Notes: generated by a model from the sequence alone, not told the origin. A stretch of 39,509 nt of DNA from Pseudanabaena sp. UWO311 (GCF_006937785.1 NZ_SJEE01000026.1:32001-71509); one strand, 5' to 3'. Shown: positions 9,266 to 18,031, numbered from the stretch's first letter. Program-made: numbers and translations.

Positions 9266-9306
9266 AAAACCAAAGATGTTCAGCGAAGCAGTATATCTTT
9301 GGTTTT
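9266..9306. repeat. Inverted repeat with central GCGAAGC
   Basis: Arms 9266-9277 and 9295-9306 (AAAACCAAAGAT and its complement) flank a 17-base loop containing GCGAAGC at 9283-9289. It is the first of three hairpins packed into the 258-base gap between the 821-residue gene and the DUF4079 gene. It is A-rich left and T-rich right. Confidence 0.65.
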
Positions 9307-9325
9307 CCCACAGTTTTCGATCAGA

Positions 9326-9384
9326 CGAACCAATAAATTTTTAAAAGTGTTGCTTTGCAACACTTTTAAAAATTTATTGGTTCG
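9326..9384. repeat. Perfect 28-bp palindrome, loop TTT
   Basis: Arms 9326-9353 and 9357-9384 are perfectly complementary around TTT (core GCTTTGC). The inner 16 bases of each arm are identical to those of the hairpin at 24644-24692, so these two are copies of one element. It follows the 3' end of the DUF4079 gene and may terminate it. Confidence 0.85.
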
Positions 9385-9386
9385 GG

Positions 9387-9423
9387 TTGTAAGGTTGAAT
9401 CCTGCAAGGGCGCAACCTTACAA
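9387..9423. terminator. Inverted repeat, 11-bp arms, followed by a T run
   Basis: Arms 9387-9397 (TTGTAAGGTTG) and 9413-9423 pair perfectly, with a 15-base loop containing CCTGCAAGG. A run of T at 9423-9430 follows on the plus strand. It is the hairpin closest to the stop of the DUF4079 gene. Its core differs from the GCGAAGC type. Confidence 0.55.
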
Positions 9424-9444
9424 TTTTTTTGTGAACTTAGATAT

Positions 9445-9936
9445 TTAGATAGAAAGACCGAGCTTAATTCCTAGAAAGGCATGAGCTACCAAAAGCATAA
9501 CAATTGCACTACCTAGATAGGCATGAGCATTGCGAAGTAATGGCTTATTTCCCCCAAAACCAGTGAGTGAAATTGCGCCGTTGATCGCTAATAAAGTTAG
9601 TACTACTGAGCCTGTAATAAAATGGGGACTTTCTAGCAGTGGCTTGCCTTGCATGACAAGTGATAGCAGTCCACCTGTGTAGCCCGTAGCCAAGAATACG
9701 GTCATGAGCGGGGCAACTTTGCGGTGATCAGCTTTGTTCTTGTTCGCAACTTCTGGATCTGTGGTCGTACGGCTGCGCCACCCTGAAATTGCCACAAACG
9801 ATCCCATCGCCACAATGACGATCCCCATAAAAAATGGATGCCCCCAATGGGTAACTGGTTCGGGCACATTGAGGGATTTAAATTGATCGGAAATTGGTTG
9901 GAGTGACTCAACGAGTTTAGTAGCAAATTCAGTCAT
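9445..9936 (-). CDS. DUF4079 family four-helix membrane protein
   Basis: 163 residues from the ATG at 9936 (MTEFATKLVESLQPISDQFK). The frame stays open 49 codons further upstream, but that part looks non-coding and overlaps no good start. Four hydrophobic segments are visible: GIVIVAMGSFVAISG, MTVFLATGYTGGLLSLVM, FITGSVVLTLLAINGAISL and LGSAIVMLLVAHAFLGI. Conserved histidines near the helices (THWGHPFF, SPHFITGS, NAHAYLG, VAHAFLG) recall haem-binding b-type membrane proteins. The DUF4079 name is from motif recognition, and the function is not known to me. It is a single gene bounded by hairpins on both sides. Confidence 0.75.
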   Translation of the reverse strand: MTEFATKLVESLQPISDQFKSLNVPEPVTHWGHPFFMGIVIVAMGSFVAISGWRSRTTTDPEVANKNKADHRKVAPLMTVFLATGYTGGLLSLVMQGKPLLESPHFITGSVVLTLLAINGAISLTGFGGNKPLLRNAHAYLGSAIVMLLVAHAFLGIKLGLSI

Positions 9937-10015
9937 AGATTTGGAGTAACTTAGAAGGAAAATTTGTTGAAAATCGCAAAACTCTTTACAATTTTTAACA
10001 ATTGTAGCGTTTTTT

Positions 10016-10064
10016 ACCCAAAAGATGAGAAATGTTGCTTTGAAACGCTTCTCATCTTTTGGGT
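10016..10064. repeat. Inverted repeat, 16-bp perfect arms
   Basis: Arms 10016-10031 (ACCCAAAAGATGAGAA) and 10049-10064 are perfectly complementary with a 17-base loop that contains GCTTTG. The outer sequence ACCCAAAAGATG recurs in the hairpin at 21968-22014. It lies in the 5' region of the DUF4079 gene, so here it cannot be that gene's terminator. Confidence 0.7.
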
Positions 10065-10070
10065 TTCGGT

Positions 10071-10202
10071 CAGCAATTCTCATTATGAAAATTGTTTTTT
10101 TTGAAAGCCTGTCTAAGTCGGGCTTTCAAAAAACCAATTTTGGTGTTTCCAGTGCCGCAGGCACTGGAAACACCAAAATTGGTTTCATATTAAGAATTGC
10201 TG
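10071..10202. repeat. Composite nested palindrome with a 26-bp inner stem, loop GCA
   Basis: Three nested or adjacent inverted repeats. The outer arms are 10071-10080 and 10193-10202 (CAGCAATTCT). A left hairpin has arms 10097-10109 and 10121-10133. A right hairpin is a perfect 26-bp stem, 10131-10156 and 10160-10185, closed by GCA in the core CCGCAGG. The two inner hairpins share bases 10131-10133. The whole 195-base gap between the DUF4079 gene and the STAND gene is essentially made of this and the hairpin at 10016-10064. Confidence 0.8.
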
Positions 10203-10278
10203 GGTTTCTTTGATAGCTTCGACTGTAGTAGGATGTCTGTGTAAATGACGGTATCGTGATCACGGTAAAACGAAACAA

Positions 10279-13200
10279 GTGATTCAGGTCGAACAGTCGA
10301 TCAGAAAGTTGGAAGATGTATATTCCCTAAATGAGCGATCGCTAGAAATATTGGCTAGAACGATCAATCGATCTCAGGGATCATTTTTGTTGATTATTGT
10401 TAATTGCAATTATCGCCGTCTTAGACAAGAACTGTTGATAGCGTTAAGAGCAAAAACAGTCTCTACATATCGTGAGCTTTGGTGGCGAGAACCCCATGAG
10501 ACTCTCTATGATAAATTACAAAATGCATGGAAAAATTTTGGGTGTGATGGTCAGCCTGAGCATATTTCTGCCCTAATGTGTTTGGGCTTAGAACAAACTA
10601 GATCTGAACATTTAGAAGATTTGTTTTTAGAAGCTAACCTATTTCGCGATCGCTTGAAGCAACAGATTAACTGTCCATTGGTATTGTGGCTGAATGATCG
10701 TGAATTGCAACAGTTATGGATTAATGCTCCTGAACTAGCAAATTTGGCTGCACCGCCGATCAACTTTGGATTGAATCCTGAACAACTAGATGCAGAAGTT
10801 CATCAACAAGTAGATCGATTGTTTGAGATTGCCAGAGATCCTCAAATTCCCTTATTTTGGCAAGATACTAAAATCGATGCTGATCGTGAATCATTCTCCT
10901 ATAGTGAACTAGAGCTAGCAAGACGCGATCTGAGACTTGCTCAGTACAAAACTAAGCAAGAGATTTCTCTTGAATTGGAAGCAAAATTAGACCTTGCCCT
11001 TGGACGGTTATTGTGGCGATCTGAGGAAGCAATTGCTAGTGATGTGTATGCCGAATCTCAGGGTGAAGTACATAGTGTTTCTCAAATCTATTATCAATGC
11101 AGCCTTGCCTATTGGCAAAAAGCCGATCGCTCAATCGAGAGTGGGATTGTTTTATTTTATTTAGGTAATTTGTGGTGGCATAATTCCTTTGTGAATGGGC
11201 GACAGGCTCAAGATTCTTGGCACAAGGCAAAACAATTTTTTCAAGAAGCGATCGCTGCTCTTAAACAAGAAAATCAGTTGGATTTAATTGCCAAATATAG
11301 TCGATCTTATAGTGGTGTTCTTGAACAACTTAAGCAATGGCAAGAACTAGAAATCTGGATCGGGTCATTGATGCCATTGCATGAGCAGATGCCTCTTGAA
11401 CTTGCTCAAGATTATGGATACTTAGCCAAAATATCTGTAGAAAGGGGATTATGGCAGCAAGTTAAAGATTATGCATCTAAAGCACTAGCTACTTTAGATC
11501 AAGTTCCTAGTTTTAAAGAAGAAAGCCTTAACCATAATTGGTTGCGGATGCGCCATATTCAGAGAGGTCAATATCAACTCTTAATCACCCAGAGTTATCT
11601 TCAGCTTAAAGAACTGGAACTTGCTGCAAATGTAATTGAATCAACTATTGCTAGCTTTAATCTGAATTATGAACCGAAGCTCTATATTCGGTTTCTTGAT
11701 ACTTTTCATGATATTGCTTTTGCCCAAGGACGTTATCTTGAGGCATTCCAAGCGAGGCAAAGACAGCGATCGCTAGAGCAGCAATATGGACTGAGAGCCT
11801 TTGTCGGAGCTGGTACTCTGCAACCAAAACAATTTTCTCCTAATTCTAGTATTGCGGAGTTAGATTCGATTAGGTTTGATGTTAATGCGGGGGAAATCGC
11901 GGCTTCTGGGCGTACTCAAGATGTAGAACGTTTAGTAGAAAGGATAACCTCAATTGAGCATCAACTAACCGTAATCCACGGTGAATCTGGCGTTGGTAAA
12001 AGTTCACTAGTCAACGCTGGACTAATTCCTGCATTATTGCAGCGATCTTTGGCAGGTCAAGAATTAATGCCAATCAAAATTTATGTTTATACAAACTGGA
12101 TCAATGCTATCTTTCTTGCCATTCACAAAAATCTCATTCCTGACACCAATGTTTTCCAGAAAGCAGATCTACTATCGAATGAATGGAAAGATCGTCGTAA
12201 GAATGGCGATCGCGATGTCGTACATCTATTACACAAACTGAGACAACTAGCAGCTAATGGTACTCAGGTTGTTTTAATTTTTGACCAATTTGAAGAGTTC
12301 TTTTCTACTTGTACTCAATCGCATGAAAGACAAGTTTTTATTGACTTTTGGCAAAATTGTCTAAAAATTCCTTTGCTGAAAATAGTGATTTCACTCCGTG
12401 AAGACTATCTCTATTTGCTTCTAGAACTAGAATCAGCCTATCCAGAAGTTGATATCTTAAGCCGCAATTTTCGCTATGCCTTAGGTAATCTTTCTCCCTC
12501 TGATGCTAAATCACTAATCGAAAATCTTACCGAACATGCCAATTTTACTCTTGAGCCGATTCTTGTGGATGAGTTGGTGCGCGATCTCGCAGGCGATCGC
12601 GGATCAGTACGCCCAATTGAACTGCAACTAGTTGGCTCTCAACTCCAAGATCGCAATATCACCACCCTCTCGGCTTATCAGGCTGCGGGATCTAAGCAGA
12701 GTCTTGTTGAGCAATCAGTCGAAGAAGTAATTCAATCTTGTGGTAATGCGTCCTTTATTGCTCAACAGGTATTGATTTTGCTGACTGATGAGCAAGGTAA
12801 ACGCCCATTGCGTACTTACAATGAATTGCGAGCGGGGCTATTGTCTTATTCAAGTAATACTGAAGAGCTCGATCTAGTTTTAGAGATTTTAATTGGTTCA
12901 GGCTTAATCTTCCAATTGTCTGAAGTGCCGAGTAATCGATATCAACTTGTCCATGACTACCTAGTTTCATTTATTCGGGCTAACCAAGAAACTGGCTTGC
13001 TAAATGAGTTACGCAAAGTCCAATTTTCGGCTCAACGTAGCCAAGCCAATCTTAGCCGCCTTACTAAGGGTGCTCTAGTGGGGACAGTTGTGGGCTTATT
13101 TGTGATGGCAGGTTTGGCATTTCAGGCAAATCGTCAGCGTCAACTTGCAGAGTTTGGTGAAATCGAAGCTTTGATTTCTTCCGCAAACTCTAGCTTTTTG

Positions 13201-15246
13201 CTCAACCGTCAATTGGAATCACTAGCGACAATTATCCAATCTGCGAAAAAGTTAAAGTATACGGATGATGGAACTGACAAAACTAGAATTACTCAGTCAA
13301 CCTTTGAAAACCTGCAAACCATTATCTATAATATCCGTGAGCGCTATCGATTTTTTTCCAAAAAAAGAGATGCTCCATTTTATGCTGCGAAATTTAGCCC
13401 CGACGGTAATATTCTCGCCCTTGGTAGTTTTGATGGCAGCGTAGATCTATATCAACGTAATGGTAAATTGATCACGCAGTTAGTTGGTTTGCAGGCAAGG
13501 GATATTCGAGGTTTAAGTTTTAGTCCTGATGGCAAAAAAATTGCATCCACAGGGCAAGGCAAAAGTGTGCGGATTTGGGATAGTGAGTCTGGTAAGTTGA
13601 TTAGCAAGTTCTATGCTCACCAAGATGACATATTGAGGGTAAACTTTCATCCTGATGGTAAAAGATTACTGACTGGCAGTAAGGATGGCACAGTAAAACT
13701 TTGGGATAGCGATCGCGGCATTGAGCTGCTGACATTAAACCCTAAAAATGTTGGCAATAAATCTTCTGAGAAAGAAGCAGGCTCTATTCAAGATACAAGT
13801 TTTAGCCCCGATGGCAACTTGATTGTGACGGCTAAAAACACCACGATTGCACTCTGGGATTTGCAAGGTAATTTACTCACAAGTGCGATCGCCCACGATC
13901 AAGAACTTTTTACCGTGAAGTTTCATCCCGATGGTCAGCAACTGTTAACTTCGGGTAGAGATGAAACCGTGAAGCTCTGGCAAATTAAAGATCAGAATCG
14001 TCAAATTCAATTTGTGCGGGCCTTGAAAGGAACGTCAACTGATATCTTGAGCTTAAATTTCAGTGCTGATGGCGATCGGATTGCGCTTGGTGCTCAAGAT
14101 AGTTCGATCCAAATCCTTAATTCTGATGGAACATTAGAAATGAAGTTAGGTGGACATACCGATGGTATTTTTGACGTTAACTTTAGTCCTGATGGTCAAT
14201 ATCTTCTATCTGCTAGTAAAGATCGCACAGTGCGCCTCTGGGATCTTAAGGCCACATTACTCAATAATCTCTATGGGCATACAAGTAGTATTTGGTCAGT
14301 TGCATTTAGTCCTGACGGAAAAATGTTTGCATCTGGCAGCGTTGATAAGACAGTACGTCTTTGGAATGCTGATGGGACTTACAGACAGGAACTCAAAGGG
14401 CATGAAGACACAGTCTATGGTGTGAGTTTTAATAATGATGGAACGAAGCTAGTCACGGCAAGTGATGATAAAACTGTAAAGATTTGGAATAGTGCCACAG
14501 GCAAGCTATTACATTCACTAAATATTCATGGAGCGAAGTTGATCTATGCCACATTTAGCCCAGATCAAAAGATTTTAGCGACACTGGGATGGGATAAAAA
14601 AATTAAACTATGGAAATGGAATGATGATGATAATCCGCAATTATTGCATGTACTGGAAGGACATACGGGAACTGTTTGGTCGATCGCCTTTAGTCCCGAT
14701 AATCAGTCACTAGCCTCGACGAGTAACGATCAAACGGTGAAAATTTGGGATGTGAACAATGGTCAGAATATCTATACGATGGAGGCGCATCGCAATGGAG
14801 GGCTTGCCGTTGCCTATAGCCCCGATGGCAAACAAATTGGATCGGCTGGTAAAGATGGCAAATTAAAACTATGGAACGCTCAAACAGGCGTTCTAGAACA
14901 GGTGATTACGGTTACGGCTGATTCTTGGATCTATGGGATGACTTTTAGTCCTGATGGTAAGGCGATCGCGGCGGCAAATGCCGATAAGACTATCAAAATT
15001 ATGGATAGAGCCAGTGGCAAGCTACTCAAAACCCTATCTGGTCACACAGCGGAAGTTTATGCTCTAACATACAGCCCTGATAGTAAAAATATTGTTTCTG
15101 CGAGTCGAGACAATACCCTGAAATTATGGAATGCGGAGATATTAAATTTTAACGAATTAGTGCAGAGGGGTTGTAACTTACTTGATAACTATCTTGAATC
15201 CACACCCACATTGCCTCTAGAGCAAAAACAAATCTGTAAGCAATAA
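10279..15246 (+). CDS. nSTAND-type NTPase with 14 WD40 repeats
   Basis: A 1655-residue protein with a GTG start. Residues 1-160 form a degenerate NTPase-like N-domain seen in many cyanobacterial TPR proteins (QINCPLVLWLNDRELQQLWI). Residues about 210-520 are helical and TPR-like. Residues 560-900 are a STAND NTPase: Walker A GESGVGKSS (568-576, K574) and Walker B VVLIFDQFEEFF with D669. A membrane helix lies near 931-949 (GALVGTVVGLFVMAGLAFQ). Residues about 1034-1620 hold 14 WD40 repeats (FSPDG...LWD), enough for two seven-bladed propellers. STAND ATPases are ligand-triggered switches in signalling and phage defence; the propellers would be the sensor or scaffold. The ligand and output are unknown, and no classic effector domain is recognised. 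Confidence 0.9.
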   Translation: MIQVEQSIRKLEDVYSLNERSLEILARTINRSQGSFLLIIVNCNYRRLRQELLIALRAKTVSTYRELWWREPHETLYDKLQNAWKNFGCDGQPEHISALMCLGLEQTRSEHLEDLFLEANLFRDRLKQQINCPLVLWLNDRELQQLWINAPELANLAAPPINFGLNPEQLDAEVHQQVDRLFEIARDPQIPLFWQDTKIDADRESFSYSELELARRDLRLAQYKTKQEISLELEAKLDLALGRLLWRSEEAIASDVYAESQGEVHSVSQIYYQCSLAYWQKADRSIESGIVLFYLGNLWWHNSFVNGRQAQDSWHKAKQFFQEAIAALKQENQLDLIAKYSRSYSGVLEQLKQWQELEIWIGSLMPLHEQMPLELAQDYGYLAKISVERGLWQQVKDYASKALATLDQVPSFKEESLNHNWLRMRHIQRGQYQLLITQSYLQLKELELAANVIESTIASFNLNYEPKLYIRFLDTFHDIAFAQGRYLEAFQARQRQRSLEQQYGLRAFVGAGTLQPKQFSPNSSIAELDSIRFDVNAGEIAASGRTQDVERLVERITSIEHQLTVIHGESGVGKSSLVNAGLIPALLQRSLAGQELMPIKIYVYTNWINAIFLAIHKNLIPDTNVFQKADLLSNEWKDRRKNGDRDVVHLLHKLRQLAANGTQVVLIFDQFEEFFSTCTQSHERQVFIDFWQNCLKIPLLKIVISLREDYLYLLLELESAYPEVDILSRNFRYALGNLSPSDAKSLIENLTEHANFTLEPILVDELVRDLAGDRGSVRPIELQLVGSQLQDRNITTLSAYQAAGSKQSLVEQSVEEVIQSCGNASFIAQQVLILLTDEQGKRPLRTYNELRAGLLSYSSNTEELDLVLEILIGSGLIFQLSEVPSNRYQLVHDYLVSFIRANQETGLLNELRKVQFSAQRSQANLSRLTKGALVGTVVGLFVMAGLAFQANRQRQLAEFGEIEALISSANSSFLLNRQLESLATIIQSAKKLKYTDDGTDKTRITQSTFENLQTIIYNIRERYRFFSKKRDAPFYAAKFSPDGNILALGSFDGSVDLYQRNGKLITQLVGLQARDIRGLSFSPDGKKIASTGQGKSVRIWDSESGKLISKFYAHQDDILRVNFHPDGKRLLTGSKDGTVKLWDSDRGIELLTLNPKNVGNKSSEKEAGSIQDTSFSPDGNLIVTAKNTTIALWDLQGNLLTSAIAHDQELFTVKFHPDGQQLLTSGRDETVKLWQIKDQNRQIQFVRALKGTSTDILSLNFSADGDRIALGAQDSSIQILNSDGTLEMKLGGHTDGIFDVNFSPDGQYLLSASKDRTVRLWDLKATLLNNLYGHTSSIWSVAFSPDGKMFASGSVDKTVRLWNADGTYRQELKGHEDTVYGVSFNNDGTKLVTASDDKTVKIWNSATGKLLHSLNIHGAKLIYATFSPDQKILATLGWDKKIKLWKWNDDDNPQLLHVLEGHTGTVWSIAFSPDNQSLASTSNDQTVKIWDVNNGQNIYTMEAHRNGGLAVAYSPDGKQIGSAGKDGKLKLWNAQTGVLEQVITVTADSWIYGMTFSPDGKAIAAANADKTIKIMDRASGKLLKTLSGHTAEVYALTYSPDSKNIVSASRDNTLKLWNAEILNFNELVQRGCNLLDNYLESTPTLPLEQKQICKQ

Positions 15247-15295
15247 AAAAACTAATTTGACTAATTTGGTGTTTGTAGTGCCTTTGGCGCTGCAA

Positions 15296-15334
15296 TTTTG
15301 TTGAAAGTACTCCGCAGGTGTACTTTCAACAAAA
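15296..15334. terminator. 15-bp inverted repeat with CCGCAGG loop
   Basis: Arms 15296-15310 (TTTTGTTGAAAGTAC) and 15320-15334 are perfect, with a nine-base loop containing CCGCAGG. It follows the STAND gene stop by 50 bases and precedes the prohibitin gene, so it is a plausible terminator for the former. It shares its core with the hairpins at 10131-10185 and 19903-19944. Confidence 0.7.
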
Positions 15335-15386
15335 CCAATTTTTATAATGAGATATGATCGAAAGCCATAGATCATAGGAAAAAGTA

Positions 15387-16196
15387 ATGCAAGACCAAGA
15401 AACTAGCTGGCAGTCCTTAGTCCTAGTTGCCATATTAGGAATTCTCGCGGTTATCAGTTTTAACTCATTTATAATTATCAATCCTGGCGAAGCAGGCGTG
15501 TTGAGCATATTGGGAAAAGCCAAGGATGGTGTATTGCTGGAAGGAGTGCATTTTAAGCCGCCTGTAATTTCTCAAGTCGATGTTTATGATTTGACTGTGC
15601 AGAAGTTTGAAGTCCCAGCCCAAAGCTCGACCAAGGATTTGCAACAGCTTACGGCAAGTTTTGCGATTAACTTTCGCCTTGATCCGATTGAAGTCGTGAC
15701 TATTCGTCGTACTCAAGGTACTTTGCAAAATATTGTTTCTAAAATTATTGCACCGCAAACTCAAGAATCTTTTAAAGTCGCCGCAGCAAGGCGTACTGTC
15801 GAAGAGGCGATCACTAAGCGTGATGAGCTAAAGCTAGATTTTGATGAAGCTTTAAGTCAGCGCTTAAGTAAGTACGGCATTATTGTTTTAGATACCAGTG
15901 TCGTTGATTTAAATTTCTCGACTGAGTTTTCTAAGGCGGTAGAAGAAAAGCAAATTGCCGAGCAACGCGCTCAGCGAGCTGTGTATATTGCGAGAGAAGC
16001 CGAACAAGAAGCTGAAGCTACCATCAACCGCGCCAAGGGACAGGCTGAAGCGCAGCGACTGTTGCGTGAAACACTGACATCCGAGTTGTTACAAAAACAA
16101 GCGATCGAAAAATGGGATGGCAAGTTTCCCCAAGTACTGGGTGGAAATGGTGCAGTTCCATTTCTTAATCTAGATATTACAAAATCTCAAAAGTAA
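15387..16196 (+). CDS. Prohibitin / SPFH-domain membrane protein
   Basis: 269 residues. One N-terminal membrane helix (SLVLVAILGILAVISFNSFI) is followed by an SPFH domain, about 30-190, that opens with the prohibitin motif INPGEAGVLSILGKAKDG. A charged coiled coil follows (EEKQIAEQRAQRAVYIAREA, about 190-240), containing the prohibitin-like RAKGQAEAQ. Family knowledge: these proteins form large ring or cage assemblies on membranes that organise lipid domains and modulate FtsH proteases; Synechocystis has similar prohibitins. An ftsH gene is 15 kb away in this window, but no direct link is visible. The last codons and stop lie inside the palindrome 16186-16242. Confidence 0.9.
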   Translation: MQDQETSWQSLVLVAILGILAVISFNSFIIINPGEAGVLSILGKAKDGVLLEGVHFKPPVISQVDVYDLTVQKFEVPAQSSTKDLQQLTASFAINFRLDPIEVVTIRRTQGTLQNIVSKIIAPQTQESFKVAAARRTVEEAITKRDELKLDFDEALSQRLSKYGIIVLDTSVVDLNFSTEFSKAVEEKQIAEQRAQRAVYIAREAEQEAEATINRAKGQAEAQRLLRETLTSELLQKQAIEKWDGKFPQVLGGNGAVPFLNLDITKSQK

Positions 16197-16242
16197 TCAA
16201 AAAAGGGGGCGCTTCGCGCCCCCTTTTTTGATTACTTTTGAG
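16186..16242. terminator. Perfect 27-bp palindrome overlapping the prohibitin stop, loop TTC
   Basis: Arms 16186-16212 and 16216-16242 are fully complementary around TTC (core GCTTCGC, the complement of GCGAAGC). The left arm includes the last codons and the TAA stop of the prohibitin gene (16194-16196). A-run, G5CGC stem and T-run make a strong bidirectional terminator between convergent prohibitin and pyrE. Confidence 0.9.
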
Positions 16243-16257
16243 CGTCAAGCGCTGTAA

Positions 16258-16818
16258 TTACAGCCCCTTCGCGTAACTCTGAATTTCGCTGATATCAAAT
16301 ACTGAGCCAAACTTTAGTCCCTCTTTGGCATAAAGCTCAGCCCCACCCTGTTGGCGATCGACTAGTGTTAATACGTGGGTTACTGTATAACCTGCATCAC
16401 GTAACTTTTCGACTGCAAATAACGCTGACTGCCCCGTGGTGACTACATCCTCTAGTACTACTACATTTGTATTTGGCGCAAGCTCTGGCCCCTCAATCCA
16501 TGCTGCTGTCCCATGCCCTTTCGGTTGCTTCCGAATAATCAACGCAGGAATTGGCTTGTTTTCATAGGCTGAGACGACGCTTACCGCGCTAACAATTGGA
16601 TCAGCACCCAATGTCAGTCCTGCTACTGCACCTGTTCCTATTGGCAACATCTCCAATAACACCTGTCCAGTCCACAAACCACCGAATGGATGTAGTGTGA
16701 CTAACTTTCCATTGATGTAATAGGTGCTTTTTTGTCCAGACGATAGGGTAAAGTCGCCGCTCTTGTAAGCAAGACGACAAAAGAGATCCAGTAACTTTTT
16801 GCGATTTGGATGTTCCAC
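16258..16818 (-). CDS. pyrE: Orotate phosphoribosyltransferase
   Basis: 186 residues, usual for bacterial OPRTase. The PRPP-binding signature VVVLEDVVTTGQS is at about 119-131. The flexible loop is near 95-104 (IIRKQPKGHG), and FTLSSGQKSTYYINGK near 23-38 is the N-terminal orotate-site signature. The enzyme transfers phosphoribose from PRPP to orotate, giving OMP in de novo pyrimidine synthesis. It starts at the ATG at 16818 (MEHPNRKKLLDLF). It converges with the prohibitin gene and is a lone pyrimidine gene here, the scattered arrangement usual in cyanobacteria. A HIP1 site lies just upstream. Confidence 0.95.
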   Translation of the reverse strand: MEHPNRKKLLDLFCRLAYKSGDFTLSSGQKSTYYINGKLVTLHPFGGLWTGQVLLEMLPIGTGAVAGLTLGADPIVSAVSVVSAYENKPIPALIIRKQPKGHGTAAWIEGPELAPNTNVVVLEDVVTTGQSALFAVEKLRDAGYTVTHVLTLVDRQQGGAELYAKEGLKFGSVFDISEIQSYAKGL

Positions 16819-16884
16819 AATTTTGATTCTGTTTTTGAGCTTAATAAATACTTTTGTAGTGTATAGCGATCGCTTAACATATAA

Positions 16885-16949
16885 AAATACAAAACCTAAA
16901 AAGAGTTGTTGGCACGAAGCGTCTCCAACTCTTTTTGAGTTTTGTATTT
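16885..16949. repeat. 24-bp inverted repeat (two mismatches), core ACGAAGCGT
   Basis: Arms 16885-16908 and 16926-16949 match at 22 of 24 positions. The 17-base centre holds ACGAAGCGT, a variant of the GCGAAGC core. It lies between the divergent pyrE and the secreted-protein gene, so it sits in both promoter regions rather than at gene ends. A second small hairpin, CCAGTCA...TGACTGG at 16969-16987, lies next to it. Confidence 0.7.
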
Positions 16950-17032
16950 CACGCCCAATTTTCTAAAACCAGTCAATTTATGACTGGATCTGCTACATTA
17001 GTCAGCGTCCAACTGTGAGGATGCATATTTAT

Positions 17033-17479
17033 ATGAGTACTAAGTTCTCGTGGCTTGCCTCATCATTAGTTGCAGCTTCGACGCTGCTGGCTAGTGGTGC
17101 TGCTTTAGCTGACCCCACATTTACGGATCAAGAGCAATTTCCTCGAAACTTTCCTGCTACCTATCCTCAGGCACAGAACAAAGTTTTGGATATGACTTCT
17201 GATCCTAATCTGCCTAACGCTTATATTCAAGCACCCTTTAGGGATCAATGGATTGAGCGTCAAGCAAACGCTTTTAGAGCGATGAATCGAGAAATGATGG
17301 ATTTGCAAACTCTTAGCGATGCGACTATTCGCACTCGTGATTTGCCAAGTCCTTATTGCTCATCTTTGCTGAGTGAAGGTTTTAATGCTTGTGCTGCTCC
17401 TGAAGAACCTGCTGCTGCGGTTCCTACGCCTAGATTTGAGCCAACAGTACCATCGCGTCCTGTTCCTGCTTTGTGGTAA
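17033..17479 (+). CDS. Small secreted hypothetical protein
   Basis: 148 residues from the ATG at 17033, chosen because GAGGA at 17017-17021 is well placed for it; earlier in-frame starts exist at 17015 (GTG) and 17021 (ATG). A clear signal peptide runs through SSLVAASTLLASGAALADP, with cleavage likely after ALA. The mature part is hydrophilic, with two cysteines (SPYCSS, FNACAA) that could form a disulfide, and a proline-rich C-terminus (PTVPSRPVPALW). I recognise no family. It sits beside the cpc operon on the opposite strand and is followed by two strong hairpins. It is likely periplasmic, thylakoid-lumenal or exported. Confidence 0.7.
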   Translation: MSTKFSWLASSLVAASTLLASGAALADPTFTDQEQFPRNFPATYPQAQNKVLDMTSDPNLPNAYIQAPFRDQWIERQANAFRAMNREMMDLQTLSDATIRTRDLPSPYCSSLLSEGFNACAAPEEPAAAVPTPRFEPTVPSRPVPALW

Positions 17480-17524
17480 TTGGTTTAGTTACCCTAATTA
17501 AGTTTTTTGTGTTGAGTCTAAAAT

Positions 17525-17581
17525 AAAATCCCCAACAATAAAGGCAGCGCCTCTAGCGCTGCCTTTATTGTTGGGGATTTT
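17525..17581. terminator. Perfect 26-bp palindrome, loop CTCTA
   Basis: Arms 17525-17550 and 17556-17581 are perfectly complementary. It is the first of two consecutive hairpins between the convergent secreted-protein gene and cpcD. Its core GCGC-CTCTA-GCGC departs from the three-base-loop pattern. It is a likely terminator of the plus-strand gene. Confidence 0.85.
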
Positions 17582-17595
17582 GGCACTTTTTGCTC

Positions 17596-17650
17596 AAAGC
17601 CAAAAAGAGTAATGGCGGCGCTTTGCGCCGCCATTACTCTTTTTGGCTTT
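17596..17650. terminator. Perfect 26-bp palindrome, loop TTT, end of the cpc operon
   Basis: Arms 17596-17621 and 17625-17650 are perfectly complementary around TTT (core GCTTTGC). AAAAAGAG...GGCGGCGC arms give the A-run, GC-stem and T-run of a bidirectional terminator. It lies 19 bases beyond the cpcD stop (17670), so it probably terminates the cpc transcript. Confidence 0.9.
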
Positions 17651-17669
17651 ATTTCCAAAGAGCTATAAG

Positions 17670-17900
17670 TTACTCGCCTTGAGACAAATGCTCATTGAGT
17701 GGACGGATGCTCACAATTGTGCCACCGAGACGGGCGATACTTCGCATTTTTTCATTCATGCGATTATAAGGAACTTGCATAAAAACATTATCGCTAGGGC
17801 GGATAACATAATTACTATTGTCGGGTTGTTGGTAGCGATTAAGCCCCGCTACTTCATAGACAAAGTAGCGATTATCTGAGGCGGAAGGGGAAGGTATCAT
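17670..17900 (-). CDS. cpcD: Phycobilisome small rod-capping linker CpcD
   Basis: A 76-residue protein consisting of one CpcD-like linker domain. It opens with RYFVYEVAGLNRYQQ, has the NYVIRPSDNVFMQVPYNRMN centre, and ends MRSIARLGGTIVSIRPLNE. CpcD (about 9 kDa) caps the core-distal end of the phycocyanin rod and limits rod length. It is the last gene of the minus-strand cpc operon, 131 bases after the second cpcC, with hairpin 17973-18003 between them and a strong terminator after it. The same domain fold forms the C-termini of both CpcC linkers upstream. Confidence 0.92.
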   Translation of the reverse strand: MIPSPSASDNRYFVYEVAGLNRYQQPDNSNYVIRPSDNVFMQVPYNRMNEKMRSIARLGGTIVSIRPLNEHLSQGE

Positions 17901-17972
17901 AAAAACAAATTTTCAATATAGATTGTTGAAATTGATTAATATATGTACCTTTTAGATACACATACTATTGAA

Positions 17973-18003
17973 GTTTTCATTTTGCAGTAGACAAAATGAA
18001 AAC
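17973..18003. repeat. Intercistronic 12-bp hairpin between cpcC and cpcD
   Basis: Arms 17973-17984 (GTTTTCATTTTG) and 17992-18003 are perfect, with loop CAGTAGA. It lies between the second cpcC stop and cpcD. The stem is AT-rich and weaker than the others. In the mRNA it could mark a processing or attenuation point lowering cpcD expression; that role is inferred. Confidence 0.65.
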
Positions 18004-18031
18004 TCAAAACCCTAATAGGATTACTTTTTGT

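Noticed and set aside
10025-10213. A 62-codon plus-strand frame between DUF4079 and the STAND gene
   Set aside because: It is made almost entirely of the arms of palindromes and would encode mirrored hairpin sequence.
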